A stretch of DNA of 33,819 nucleotides from Alphaproteobacteria bacterium. Lineage in GTDB: Bacteria > Pseudomonadota > Alphaproteobacteria > Bin95. Made by a program: the position numbers and the translations under genes. Positions 1 to 8,233 of the stretch are shown piece by piece (the stretch's first letter is position 1; every line of letters begins with the position of its first letter). The stretch is from NCBI GenBank assembly GCA_022827685.1, contig JAJEIH010000003.1:1-33819 (forward strand), written 5' to 3'. Below the pieces are notes generated by a model. It worked only from the letters and a program-made list of their open reading frames with translations. It ran no database searches and was not told the DNA's origin.

Positions 1-123
1 CTGCGACAAGCGGCCGAACGCACATCCGATGCAACATGGAAACGCATCGGAACCCTCATCGAACGCTTCTCTCCTCAAGAATGCGCCAACTACTTCACAA
101 ACGCTGGATACGCTTCAATATAA
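1..123 (+). CDS. IS630-family transposase, C-terminal end (partial)
   Basis: Frame 1 is open from the window edge to a TAA at 121-123 and gives 40 residues. The end contains FSPQECANYF followed by TNAGYASI. A Phe-Ser/Thr-Pro-x-Glu-Cys-x-Asn-Tyr-Phe segment plus a Gly-Tyr close to the C terminus is typical of the last residues of IS630/Tc1-type DDE transposases. The catalytic part lies outside the window, so activity cannot be judged. I did not identify the terminal inverted repeat, which should lie between about 124 and 170. The assignment rests on this short tail only. Confidence 0.6.
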   Translation: MRQAAERTSDATWKRIGTLIERFSPQECANYFTNAGYASI

Positions 124-174
124 AATCATCACGCTCTAGCCGGGACGCGGCGCTGAAGAAGAGGAGGCAGGCCC

Positions 175-1278
175 ATGCGGCAGCTTGAATTCGGCTGGTA
201 TCTGCCGACGAACGGCGACACCACGGCTTTCAACGACCCGGAGTCCCAGATCGCGCCGTCGCCGGAAATGATGGAGCGGATCATTCTGGCCGCAGAAGAC
301 GCGGGGTTCGAATACATCCTGATCCCGGTCGTCAACATCTGCTGGGAAGCCTATGTCATCGCCGCCTTCCTCGCCGGCAAGACCAAGACGATCAAACCGC
401 TGATCGCGGCCAAGCCCGGCTATGTCAATCCGGTCCTGCAGGCCAAGATGCTGGCGACCTTCGACCGGATGACCGGCGGACGCCTCGCGATAAACCTGAT
501 AGCGGGGCAGGCGGAAGCGGACTTCGAGGCCGACGGCATCCGCTACGGCAAGGAAGAGCGCTACGCCCTGATGGGCGAAGAAGTCGCCATCATGAAGCGG
601 CTCTGGGCGGCATCGGGGCCCATCGACTTCGACGGCAGGTTCTACACCCTCAGGAAATGCTCGATCATTCCGGAGATTTACCAGAAACCATACCCCCGCT
701 TCTATCTCGGCGGCGGGTCGCCGCAGGCCGCCGACATGTCCGCCCGGCACTCGGATGTCCACCTGTTCTGGGGCGACACGCCGGAGCGGATCGCCGAAAA
801 CATCGTCGATATCCGCCGGCGCGCCGCAGAGTTCGGGCGCGGGGACGAGATCGGCTTCGGAATGCGCCTGCAGATCATGTGCCGCGAGTCGGAAGACGAG
901 GCCTGGGCGGCGGCCCGCAGGCTGGTCGCGCACGGCACCGATGCGAACCGCCGGGAAATTATCGACAACACCTTCAACTCGGCGGCGAACCGGCGCGTGC
1001 AGGAACTGGCGCGCGAGCATGGCGAGATGATCGGGCCGAATCTCTGGACCGGCATCACCAGGGTCCGGGCCGGGGCCGGCATCGCCGTCGTCGGCAATCC
1101 CCGGCAGTGCGCCGACCAGCTTCAGGCCTTCATCGACGCGGGGTGCCACTCCTTCTGCCTGTCCGGCTTTCCGCACGCCGCCGCCGCGACCGGCTTTGCG
1201 GAACTGGTCCGGCCCCTCCTCGCAGAGATGAACAGGGGCCGGATGCCGGAAGACAGCCTTTCCCGCCGGCGCGCGTGA
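175..1278 (+). CDS. LLM-class flavin-dependent monooxygenase (SsuD-like)
   Basis: This 367-residue protein has the bacterial-luciferase (TIM barrel, FMNH2-dependent) pattern seen in alkanesulfonate monooxygenases. The N terminus begins on a beta strand (EFGWYLPTNGD). AEDAGFEYILIPV, MLATFDRMTGGRLAINLIAG and FYLGGGSPQAADMSARH are the usual cofactor and substrate-cleft segments. The length matches SsuD-type enzymes (about 360-390). A GAGGAGG ribosome site lies 7-8 bases before the ATG. Such enzymes use reduced flavin supplied by a separate reductase to oxygenate sulfonates or other small organics. No sulfonate transporter or flavin reductase lies nearby, so the substrate is unknown. It converges on the cupin gene. 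Confidence 0.85.
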   Translation: MRQLEFGWYLPTNGDTTAFNDPESQIAPSPEMMERIILAAEDAGFEYILIPVVNICWEAYVIAAFLAGKTKTIKPLIAAKPGYVNPVLQAKMLATFDRMTGGRLAINLIAGQAEADFEADGIRYGKEERYALMGEEVAIMKRLWAASGPIDFDGRFYTLRKCSIIPEIYQKPYPRFYLGGGSPQAADMSARHSDVHLFWGDTPERIAENIVDIRRRAAEFGRGDEIGFGMRLQIMCRESEDEAWAAARRLVAHGTDANRREIIDNTFNSAANRRVQELAREHGEMIGPNLWTGITRVRAGAGIAVVGNPRQCADQLQAFIDAGCHSFCLSGFPHAAAATGFAELVRPLLAEMNRGRMPEDSLSRRRA

Positions 1279-1299
1279 GCCGGCCCGCGGCGCGCCGGG

Positions 1300-1701
1300 T
1301 CAGGCCGGCGGGTCGCAGGGGACGGTGCCCATCTCCGCCGGGATGGACAGTTCCAGGATTTCGAGGTCGTCCGAGGTCGCGATTTCGTTGTGCTTCAGCC
1401 CGCCCGGGATGAAGAGCGATTCGCCGGCCTGGATGCGCAGCGTCTCGCCGGTCTCGAATTCGAGGTCCACCCAGCCCTTGAGCGCATAGACGAACTGGCC
1501 TTCGCACTCGTGATAGTGCCAGCCGGTCGGCTCGGTCATGCCGCGGATTGCGGTCATGGTCTGGGCGCGCATGCTGCCGAGGCTCGCCTCGGTGACGCCG
1601 AGGTCGCGATATTTGAAGAAATCGCGCCGCCCGGCGACCAGCGGCGCCGACTCCGCGGTGGCGTGGGCGAGCTTGCGAAGCTGGGAATTGCTGTCGGGCA
1701 T
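1300..1701 (-). CDS. Small cupin-domain protein
   Basis: The 133-residue protein carries one cupin barrel. Motif 1 appears as GWHYHECEGQFVYALKGW and motif 2 as GESLFIPGGLKHNE. The His-x-His-x-Glu and the later His are the usual metal ligands. I chose the ATG at 1701 because AGGAGA lies just upstream and the protein then starts with a normal cupin N terminus. A longer frame extends upstream but has no better ribosome site. Single-domain cupins range from small dioxygenases and isomerases to ligand-binding proteins, so no reaction is assigned. It is convergent with the monooxygenase gene, with only 21 bases between the stops. Confidence 0.8.
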   Translation of the reverse strand: MPDSNSQLRKLAHATAESAPLVAGRRDFFKYRDLGVTEASLGSMRAQTMTAIRGMTEPTGWHYHECEGQFVYALKGWVDLEFETGETLRIQAGESLFIPGGLKHNEIATSDDLEILELSIPAEMGTVPCDPPA

Positions 1702-1986
1702 CGGGTCGGTCTCCTCCGTTGGACTTCGCCGCCGAGAATAACGGATTGCGGGCGGCGCGGCAGCAGGTAACCTCTTCCCCGTGAAATACAGCCTCGAAAA
1801 GGCGAGCCGTCGCCGGGAACCAGGAAACCGTAGCCCTTCCCCGGGTCGTATCATTTGACTGTCAGGGCAGCCGGCCAGCGCGATAGTTGATACGGGACGA
1901 GACCATCCTTGAGGCCGCTATACTGTGCCGTTCGTGCCGTTATTCTGATGGTGCAACACGAAAGACAGGGAAGGGAGTTCTTCTGA

Positions 1987-2244
1987 ATGTTCGACGAATC
2001 CTCCCTGATGAAAGGCCAGCTCCGGAAACTCAATGCGTTGCGCAGGTCCTTGGGCCGCACATCGCCGACGAGGTGTTCGCCAGGTGGTTCTAGCAGGCAG
2101 CCGAGAAACCGGAGGCCGACGTGAATGCCGGGATCATCGCCGATACGTTGCGGGGCCCGCTTCGGGAAGGAAAGCTCTCGATCCAGCGCGGCGGCTATGT
2201 CGTTCGCCGGGGGCCGCGGGCGCGCAATCGTCGAGCCCGCCTGA
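1987..2244 (+). pseudogene. Decayed small conserved hypothetical gene (frameshifts plus stop)
   Basis: An ATG at 1987 follows a good ribosome site (GGAAGGGAG) and reads MFDESSLMKGQLRKLNALRRSLG in two adjoining stretches. The sensible reading then moves to the next frame (PHIADEVFARWF), hits a TAG at 2091-2093, and continues after it as NAGIIADTLRGPLREGKL and SIQRGGYVVRRG. It moves frame again for GRGRAIVEPA and ends at TGA 2242-2244. The concatenated product, about 85 residues, resembles small basic proteins in alphaproteobacteria that start MFDxSxLxKGxLRKLNALRKSxG, as I remember them; their function is unknown to me. At least two frameshifts and one stop indicate a dead gene. The flanks (1702-1986 and 2245-2400) show no other coding signal. 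Confidence 0.6.
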
Positions 2245-2400
2245 GAGTGACCGGTTGCCGGCTCCCGGTCGGATGGTTCTGCAAGGGGAGCGGCCGGACC
2301 ATGAGAGCGGTACCGGTCGCTCGGGCTTCCGGTCCTGACCGGGCCGGTCTCGCGTTCGAACGCCCGTGCGAAGCGGCATGAACTTGGGGAGCCGTACTCC

Positions 2401-3675
2401 GTGGAAATGAGCCTGACACTCATTCTGGCTGCGGCAATTGTCGCGGGTCTTTACATGGCCTGGGCGATCGGCGCCAACGACGTGGCCAATTCGATGGGGA
2501 CGTCGGTGGGCTCCGGGGCGATCACGGTCGGCGGCGCCATCGTGATCGCCGGGACGTTCGAATTCCTCGGGGCGTTTCTTGCCGGCGGCGAGGTCACGTC
2601 GACGATCCGCAAGGGCATCATCGACGCCGAGGCTCTGGATGACGACCCCGACCTGCTGGTCGTCGGCATGCTGTCGGCATTGCTTGCGGCCGCCGCCTGG
2701 CTGACAGTCGCTTCCAGGTTCGGTTGGCCCGTATCGACCACGCACTCGATCGTCGGAGCCATTATCGGGTTCGCCGTGGTCGCGATAGGCGTCGAGGCTG
2801 TCCACTGGTGGGACGTGGCGACGATCGCGGCAAGCTGGGTGGTCACACCGGTTCTCGCCGGGGCAATTGCGTTCCTGCTGGTGCTGAGCGTGCAGTGGCT
2901 GATCTTCGACAAGGAGGATCCGGCTCTCCAGGCGCGCCGATACGTGCCCGTCTACATCTTCGCCGCGGTGCTCGTGACCGCAACCGTGACCTTCGTCAAG
3001 GGCCTGAAGCATGTCGGCCTGGATCTGAGCATGCCGATGGCGATCCTTTATTCGGCGCTCGCGGCCGGCATCGTCGCCGCGGTGTGCCGCATGGCGATCA
3101 ACAGGTTGAACTTCCGGAGCCTCGAGGCGCCCGGCGGGGGACAATCGCGGTTCAACGACGTCGAGAAGGTGTTCGGCATCCTCATGATCGTGACTGCGTC
3201 GGGTATGGCCTTCGCACACGGCTCCAACGACGTTGCCAACGCGATCGGACCGGTAGCCGCAATTGTCGGCGTGGTTTCGACCGGAGGCGTCGCCGCCAAG
3301 TCGGCGGTTCCCGTCTGGATCCTGCTGATTGGCGCAGCGGGAATCGTGGTCGGCCTGGCGACGTTCGGGTACCGGGTCATGGCAACCATCGGGCGGAGGA
3401 TCACCGAGCTCACGCCGAGCCGCGGGTTCGCCGCCGAATTCGCCGCCGCGTCGACGGTCATCGTTGCGAGCGGCACAGGATTGCCGGTTTCGACCACCCA
3501 GACGCTGGTGGGCGCGGTCATGGGGGTGGGCCTCGCCCGCGGCGTGACCGCCCTCGATTTTGGCGTGATCCGCACCATCCTCATATCGTGGGTGGTGACG
3601 CTTCCCGTCGGAGCGGCGCTCGCGGTTGCGTTCTACTACCTCCTGCGGGCGCTGTTCGGTCAAGGTGCTGGATGA
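2401..3675 (+). CDS. PiT-family inorganic phosphate transporter
   Basis: This 424-residue polytopic inner-membrane protein has the two inverted PHO4 repeats of PiT phosphate permeases. Signature GANDVANSMGTSVGSGAIT lies near residues 24-42, and GSNDVANAIGPVAAI near 274-288. PVSTTHSIVGAIIG and PVSTTQTLVGAVMG occur after each half. These Asn-Asp motifs line the phosphate/cation path. The start is GTG at 2401, eight bases after GGGGAG; an in-frame ATG at 2407 is the alternative. The family imports phosphate, or metal-phosphate complexes, with H+ or Na+. The stop overlaps the next start (ATGA). Many bacterial PiT genes sit beside a PhoU-like DUF47 gene; here the partner is a GPP34 protein instead. 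Confidence 0.9.
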   Translation: MEMSLTLILAAAIVAGLYMAWAIGANDVANSMGTSVGSGAITVGGAIVIAGTFEFLGAFLAGGEVTSTIRKGIIDAEALDDDPDLLVVGMLSALLAAAAWLTVASRFGWPVSTTHSIVGAIIGFAVVAIGVEAVHWWDVATIAASWVVTPVLAGAIAFLLVLSVQWLIFDKEDPALQARRYVPVYIFAAVLVTATVTFVKGLKHVGLDLSMPMAILYSALAAGIVAAVCRMAINRLNFRSLEAPGGGQSRFNDVEKVFGILMIVTASGMAFAHGSNDVANAIGPVAAIVGVVSTGGVAAKSAVPVWILLIGAAGIVVGLATFGYRVMATIGRRITELTPSRGFAAEFAAASTVIVASGTGLPVSTTQTLVGAVMGVGLARGVTALDFGVIRTILISWVVTLPVGAALAVAFYYLLRALFGQGAG

Positions 3676-4310
3676 TGAGACTCGCCGAAGAGTTCCTGCT
3701 CCTGACCCGCGACGAAGACGGAGCGCTGTCGCGGGCCCCCGAGTGGCTGGTCCGCTACGCGCTCGGCGGTGCGGTGCTGATGGATCTCGCGTTGGAGAAT
3801 CGTATCGACACCGATGCCGAGCGGCTGTTCCTGATCGACCCCGCGCCGGTCGGGGATCCGCTGCTCGATCCGATGCTCGTCGAGATCGCGGAAGCCGGAC
3901 GGACCCACGACGCGCTCTACTGGGTGGAACACGCAACCCGGCACGCCGACGAGATTCGGGAAACCGCGCTGGCTCGGCTGGTCAACAACGGCGTCCTGAA
4001 GGTCAGCGACGACCGCTTCCTCAGGATATTCGGGACCCGGCACTACATGCTCGCCGATAACGCAGTCGAGCGTGAGCTGTTCGGGCGGATCCGGGAGGTG
4101 CTCCTGACCGACACAATTCCCGACCCGAGGGATATCGTGATCGTCACCTTGGCGGACGGCTGCGGGCTGATCGGCCATGTCCTGTCCGCGGACGAGCTGG
4201 CGGCGGCTTCGGAACGCATCGAGCTGGTGCGAAAGCTGGAGTTGATCGGCCGGGCATTCCTGAATGCCCTGGATGTGGCCGTCCAGCCGGCCGCGGGCAG
4301 GCTCGATTAG
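3672..4310 (+). CDS. GPP34 (Golgi phosphoprotein 3-like) family protein
   Basis: The 212-residue protein fits the GPP34 fold over its full length. The N-terminal FLLLTRDEDGAL is followed by GGAVLMDLALENRID, then LIDPAPVGDPLLD, a helical middle with RLVNNGVLKVSD, a basic DRFLRIFGTRHY segment, and IREVLLTDTIPDP. In eukaryotes this fold binds phosphatidylinositol-4-phosphate. Bacterial members are mostly uncharacterised, and ligand and location here are unknown. There is no signal peptide or membrane helix. The ATG overlaps the stop of the phosphate permease by four bases, so the two are probably translationally coupled. A link to phosphate transport or membrane lipid is inferred from context only. 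Confidence 0.75.
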   Translation: MMRLAEEFLLLTRDEDGALSRAPEWLVRYALGGAVLMDLALENRIDTDAERLFLIDPAPVGDPLLDPMLVEIAEAGRTHDALYWVEHATRHADEIRETALARLVNNGVLKVSDDRFLRIFGTRHYMLADNAVERELFGRIREVLLTDTIPDPRDIVIVTLADGCGLIGHVLSADELAAASERIELVRKLELIGRAFLNALDVAVQPAAGRLD

Positions 4311-4428
4311 GAACCGTCCCCCGCCTTTCCACCGACGGTCTCCCGCAACGGATAACAGGCCGCGACTCCGTCCTCCGTCAGACCGACCCCAACTTTGCGC
4401 CAGGTGCGGCCCCGGAGAAGAGGATCAT

Positions 4429-4560
4429 ATGAACCGAAACCTTTCATTCCGGCCTGGCGGTTTGGATCCACGGCCTGCATTGGCGTTGTCCGTCAGCGGG
4501 ATCCGCGGACAACGCCGCGAACTACGTGCGCATTTGGATGAGTCGTCCCGAACCGTTTAA
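4429..4560 (+). CDS. Possible small peptide gene (43 aa)
   Basis: An ATG at 4429, preceded by AGAGGA at about eight bases, opens a 43-codon frame ending at TAA 4558-4560. The product is basic and Arg-rich with no recognised domain. A perfect inverted repeat (4482-4516) lies inside it, so the interval may instead be regulatory. Coding status is a guess based on the ribosome site. Confidence 0.25.
   Translation: MNRNLSFRPGGLDPRPALALSVSGIRGQRRELRAHLDESSRTV
4482..4516. repeat. Perfect 11-bp inverted repeat
   Basis: GGCGTTGTCCG at 4482-4492 is mirrored exactly by CGGACAACGCC at 4506-4516 around a 13-base loop. No T-run follows on either strand, so it is not an obvious intrinsic terminator. It could be a transcript hairpin or an operator. 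It lies about 460 bases before the permease-SPFH operon. Confidence 0.5.
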
Positions 4561-4974
4561 CCCGTTGCGACGAAATCCGATGTGCCTGAAACAAACTCCC
4601 GCGATTGCTGATCACAATTACTCCTCAAGAGTTATGAAATAACATATTTTAGGAATCACAATTGCAATGCACTTATCCTCGGCACAATTGTAATATTCCA
4701 TGGAGAATTCGGTTATTTTCCAGTAATCTTCCGGTTCGTGCTCGCCGCATCTCGCGAGTGCAGTAATGTACACGGTAGAGAAAACATAGGCATGCGCTTG
4801 GGACCTACAGGACGCACAAGTGCCCTTTGATCCAACGTCCTTGAGGTGGCCGCGATCCACTTCGCGGGTCTTGTCGGGATGATCGCACAGGCGGATATCC
4901 CGTTGTCCGATACCTGTCCAGGCATTGGGGGCCCATTGCGGATAAGGGCGATAACCTCCTAAGGAAGAACGGTT
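4561..4974. other. AT-rich leader region before the permease-SPFH operon
   Basis: Bases from about 4600 to 4800 are clearly richer in A/T than either flank. The palindrome GTTATGAAATAAC lies at 4631-4643 and might bind a dyad-recognising repressor. On the minus strand a frame is open from about 4990 to TAA at 4618. Its only usual start is GTG at 4860, giving 80 residues with a CASC pair, further cysteines and many aromatic residues. I do not recognise it and there is no convincing ribosome site. The operon promoter must lie here, but no clear -35/-10 pair was found. The ribosome site AAGGAAG (4961-4970 region) lies in a small palindrome, TCCTAAGGA. Confidence 0.4.
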
Positions 4975-7308
4975 ATGGAAACACTCATTCTATTTCTGGA
5001 CTTCCTTTGGTCTTCCTTCCTCCTGTTGGGGCCGATGCTTCTCCTCGGCCTGTTCCTGGCGGGGTTGATCCACGTCTTCATCTCGCGTGAGGCCGTCCTG
5101 CGATGGCTGCATCGGGACAGCCTGGGGTCCGTCGCCTCCAGCGCAGCGATAGGCGTGCCGATGCCGCTTTGCAGCTGCTCGGTGGTTCCCGTGGTGGCGG
5201 AAATGCGGCGCAAGGGCGCCTCGCGATCCGCCTGCATGTCGTTTCTCATCACCGCACCCGAGACCGGCGCCGATTCGATCCTCGTCACCAACGCCTTTTT
5301 CGGTCCGGTGGCCGCCGTCGTACGGCCGGTCATCAGCTTCATAACGGGCGTGGTGGCCGGGGTCTTCTGCATCGGGATGATCCGGGACGACAGGACCGCC
5401 GAACCCGATCCCGCCCGAGACGGGCATCATGAGCACGGCCACGATCATCACGGTCACGACCACGGCCACGATCATCACGGTCATGAGCACGGCCACGATC
5501 ATCACGGTCACGACCACAGCCACAAGACCCTCATCCCGGGCGACGACGACTGCTACATAAGCCCGGGTACGCTCCGGGCGTTCTTCGTCACATGGCTGGG
5601 TCGCCTGAACGACGGCATCGGCCGGGCGCGCTCCATGACCTGGATCAAGCCGGACTTTTACCGCGAATCCCTTTCGCTTCCCGACGCCCCTCCGCCCCCG
5701 AAGGACGACACGGGGCGGGACTTGAGCGGCCTCACCTTCACCACGGTCTGCAAGCATATTCTGCGCTACGGTTTCGTCGAGGTAGCCGACGACATCCTCT
5801 TCGCCCTTCTGGTGGGCGTGCTCCTGGGCGGGGTGCTCTATCTCGCCATACCCGACAACCTGATGGCCAACGAATACGCCCGCTGGCTGTCCTATCCGGT
5901 CATGGTGCTGGTGGGGGTCCCGCTCTACATCTGCGCGTCCGCCAGCACCCCGATCGCCGCCGCACTGGTCGCCAAGGGGTTCAGCCCGGGCGCGGCCCTT
6001 GTCTTCCTGATGACCGGGCCGGCCACCAATACCGGCACCATCGCCATCGTCGCCAGCCAGTTCGGCGCCAGGTTCGCGTCGGTCTATGTCGGCTCGGTGA
6101 TCGCCGTCACGGTGGTGCTGGGGATCGCTGTCGATCTGATCATGATCGCCTCCGGCCTGTCGCTCGCGGTGAACCTGGACGCTTCCGATTCGCCTGCCCT
6201 GGCTGCACTCCAGTGGGCCGGCGCTTTGGGGCTCTTCGCGCTGATGTTCTGGCGCTTCCGGGCGGGAGCGCTGAAGAGCGGGTACGAAGACCTGCTGCTC
6301 AATCTCCGGCCGCTGTCAGGACCGATGAAGGAATGGTGGGCGCGGATGACCCGGAACGCGCCGGTCATGGGCATCTTTCACCCGCGCAGCCGCGCCGGCG
6401 TCGCAGTCTGGCTGTCCGTCGTCGCCGCCTTTCTGATCAGCGGCTTCACGGTGGTGCGCCCGGGAGAGGTCGGATACGGGCGTCTGTTCGGCGCCGTCGC
6501 GTGGCGCGATCTGCCACCCGGGCTCCACTACCTCGCGCCCTGGCCCTTAGCCCGGGCCGACAAATGGCCGGTCCTGGAGGTCAAGTCGGTGACCACCGGC
6601 CAGGCGGGAGAATACCTGACCGGCGACGTCAACCTGATGTCCATGTCGCTGAACGTGCAATATCGGGTGAGGGACCCCTTCGTCTACCACTATCGGATGG
6701 CGAACCCGGAGCAGGTGATCTCGGACAATATCCGCAAGGAGCTGCGCAGGTTCGTGGCCGGACGGACACTGGACAACCTGCTGAACGTCGAGCGCCCGTT
6801 ACTCCAGGCCCACATAGAGAGTGTATTTGAGAAGCGGCTTCCGGGCGGCGACGCCGCGCTGCTCGACGCCATCGATCTTGTGAAGGTGAATCTGCTCTCG
6901 GTGAACCCCGTCGATGGAGCAATGAACTCGTTTCGCGAGGTCTCGAGTTCGCAGGACGACAGGGAGCGCATCATCGTCAACGCCCAGCGCCTGACCGTGA
7001 CGCTGATTCCCCGGGCGCACGGCAACGCGGTTTACGAGGTCGAGCAGGCCAAGGGCGAAGCGACCCGGCGAACCGTTACCTCCGCGGCCGAGAGCGACGC
7101 CATCCGCCGGGTCGCCGGCGCTGTGCGGGGAGCGCCCGAGGTACTCCACAACATGCTCTGGCGGGAAAAGCTGGAAACATCGCTTGCCGGCAGGAGCAAG
7201 ATCATCGTCCCGAGCCAAGAGACGCTCAACAAGGTTGCGCTGTGGAAGTCGGCGAACGGCGGCAGGACCGCGCCAGCCACCGGAAAAGTCGGAGGCCATC
7301 ATGAGTAG
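4975..7308 (+). CDS. Metal permease (ArsP/SO_0444-type) fused to an HflK-like SPFH domain
   Basis: The 777-residue protein joins two families. Residues 1 to about 440 form a permease of the DUF318 type. The first half has hydrophobic helices and the PLCSCSVVP motif (Cys66, Cys68). A linker at 151-183 contains 19 histidines. The second half has the paired VPLYICASASTPIAAALVAKG and TGPATNTGTIAIV segments. Relatives export methylarsenite (ArsP) or Cu/Zn (SO_0444). Residues from about 465 carry a membrane helix (474-488), then an SPFH/band-7 domain like HflK (PGEVGYGRLFG, LNVQYRVRDPFVYHY, VERPLLQAHIESVFE). HflK forms cages with HflC around FtsH. The two modules share one frame with no stop between them. 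I infer a metal exporter tethered to an SPFH scaffold. The stop overlaps the next start by eight bases. Confidence 0.8.
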   Translation: METLILFLDFLWSSFLLLGPMLLLGLFLAGLIHVFISREAVLRWLHRDSLGSVASSAAIGVPMPLCSCSVVPVVAEMRRKGASRSACMSFLITAPETGADSILVTNAFFGPVAAVVRPVISFITGVVAGVFCIGMIRDDRTAEPDPARDGHHEHGHDHHGHDHGHDHHGHEHGHDHHGHDHSHKTLIPGDDDCYISPGTLRAFFVTWLGRLNDGIGRARSMTWIKPDFYRESLSLPDAPPPPKDDTGRDLSGLTFTTVCKHILRYGFVEVADDILFALLVGVLLGGVLYLAIPDNLMANEYARWLSYPVMVLVGVPLYICASASTPIAAALVAKGFSPGAALVFLMTGPATNTGTIAIVASQFGARFASVYVGSVIAVTVVLGIAVDLIMIASGLSLAVNLDASDSPALAALQWAGALGLFALMFWRFRAGALKSGYEDLLLNLRPLSGPMKEWWARMTRNAPVMGIFHPRSRAGVAVWLSVVAAFLISGFTVVRPGEVGYGRLFGAVAWRDLPPGLHYLAPWPLARADKWPVLEVKSVTTGQAGEYLTGDVNLMSMSLNVQYRVRDPFVYHYRMANPEQVISDNIRKELRRFVAGRTLDNLLNVERPLLQAHIESVFEKRLPGGDAALLDAIDLVKVNLLSVNPVDGAMNSFREVSSSQDDRERIIVNAQRLTVTLIPRAHGNAVYEVEQAKGEATRRTVTSAAESDAIRRVAGAVRGAPEVLHNMLWREKLETSLAGRSKIIVPSQETLNKVALWKSANGGRTAPATGKVGGHHE
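5434..5523 (+). repeat. 27-bp tandem repeat encoding the His-rich linker
   Basis: Three near-identical 27-base units start at 5434, 5461 and 5488, followed by a partial unit to 5523. Each encodes HGHDHHGHD or the variant ending HE. The units differ by only a few bases, so the number of copies may change by slippage in steps of nine residues without breaking the frame. The repeat lies between the two halves of the permease module. Confidence 0.9.
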
Positions 7309-8221
7309 AAGAAAGAAGTTCGGAACGGCGGCCGCGATCCTCGTCGCGCTCGTCCTCGCCTGGGACGTCCATTACATTATCGACGAGTCCGAGCAAGGTG
7401 TGCTGACGAATTTCGGCAAGATCGTCCCGCCGGTGAAGGATCCCGGCCTGCACTTCAAACTGCCGACCCCGATCTCCGTCGTGTACAAGCTGGACCGGCG
7501 GGTGCGGCCGCTGATGAACCTCAAGCAGGAACTGATAACCGAAGACCAGAAGAATGTCCTGGTGGACGGCTATCTGTTGTGGCGCATCTCGGATCCCATA
7601 CGCTACGTGGAGGCGATCCGGACCGAGGCCAACGCGGTCAAGCGGCTGAGCGACCTTTACAGGTCGAGCGTCGGTATCGTGGTCAGCAACAAGTCGCGGG
7701 ATGCCTTCGTCAGCCTCGGCCTGCAGCACCAGGACATCACAAAGGCGTCCCAGGAAATCCTCGATCAGGTCAAGCAGGTGGCGGCGGCGGATTACGGCAT
7801 CGAGGTCGTCAGGGCCGGGCTGGTCGAATACACCCTGCCCGCGGCCAACCGACCCAGCGTCATCCAGCGGATGATATCCGAACGTGCCCGTATCGCCGCC
7901 CGCTACCGCAGCGAAGGCGAGGAGCGGGCGATCGGCATCGAAGCGTTCGCCATCAACGAGCACGAAAAGATCATGGCGGCCGCGCATGCCGAGGCCACGA
8001 CCATCCTGGGGCGCGCGGAAGCGGATGCGCTCGAGACGTTGGCCACGGCTTACCGCGAAGATCCGGACTTCTACAAGTTCATCCGGGCACTCGACAGCTA
8101 CGACTCGATCATCGACAAAAACACGACATTGATGCTTCCGGCCGACAACGAACTGTTCAAGTATCTGGACGGCAAGGAAATACCCCTGAAGCCGGCTTCG
8201 TCTGCGCCGGGGCAGCAATAG
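7301..8221 (+). CDS. HflC-like SPFH/band-7 membrane protein
   Basis: The 306-residue protein starts with a basic tip and one membrane helix (about 8-25). The HflC-like SPFH domain follows: ESEQGVLTNFGKI, DPGLHFKLPTPIS, QKNVLVDGYLLWRISDPIRY, then a helical stretch with SERARIAARYRSEGEERA and AEATTILGRAEADALE. The end (YREDPDFYKFIRALDSYDSI) is the usual HflC C-terminal pattern. Length fits HflC (about 290-330). HflC partners HflK in a membrane cage that controls FtsH access. The likely partner here is the SPFH part of the upstream fusion or the next protein. The ATG lies inside the end of the fusion gene after GGAGG. It is probably not the housekeeping hflC, which normally sits directly behind a plain hflK. 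Confidence 0.85.
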   Translation: MSRRKKFGTAAAILVALVLAWDVHYIIDESEQGVLTNFGKIVPPVKDPGLHFKLPTPISVVYKLDRRVRPLMNLKQELITEDQKNVLVDGYLLWRISDPIRYVEAIRTEANAVKRLSDLYRSSVGIVVSNKSRDAFVSLGLQHQDITKASQEILDQVKQVAAADYGIEVVRAGLVEYTLPAANRPSVIQRMISERARIAARYRSEGEERAIGIEAFAINEHEKIMAAAHAEATTILGRAEADALETLATAYREDPDFYKFIRALDSYDSIIDKNTTLMLPADNELFKYLDGKEIPLKPASSAPGQQ

Positions 8222-8233
8222 GGGGCGCCTGCC

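Noticed and set aside
2134-3936. A 600-codon minus-strand frame opposite the phosphate permease
   Set aside because: The permease motifs on the plus strand are unambiguous, and the minus-strand product is Arg-rich low-complexity sequence.
4318-4350. Terminator after the GPP34 gene
   Set aside because: ACCGTC and GACGGT could pair, but the stem is only six bases with a 15-base loop and no T-run.
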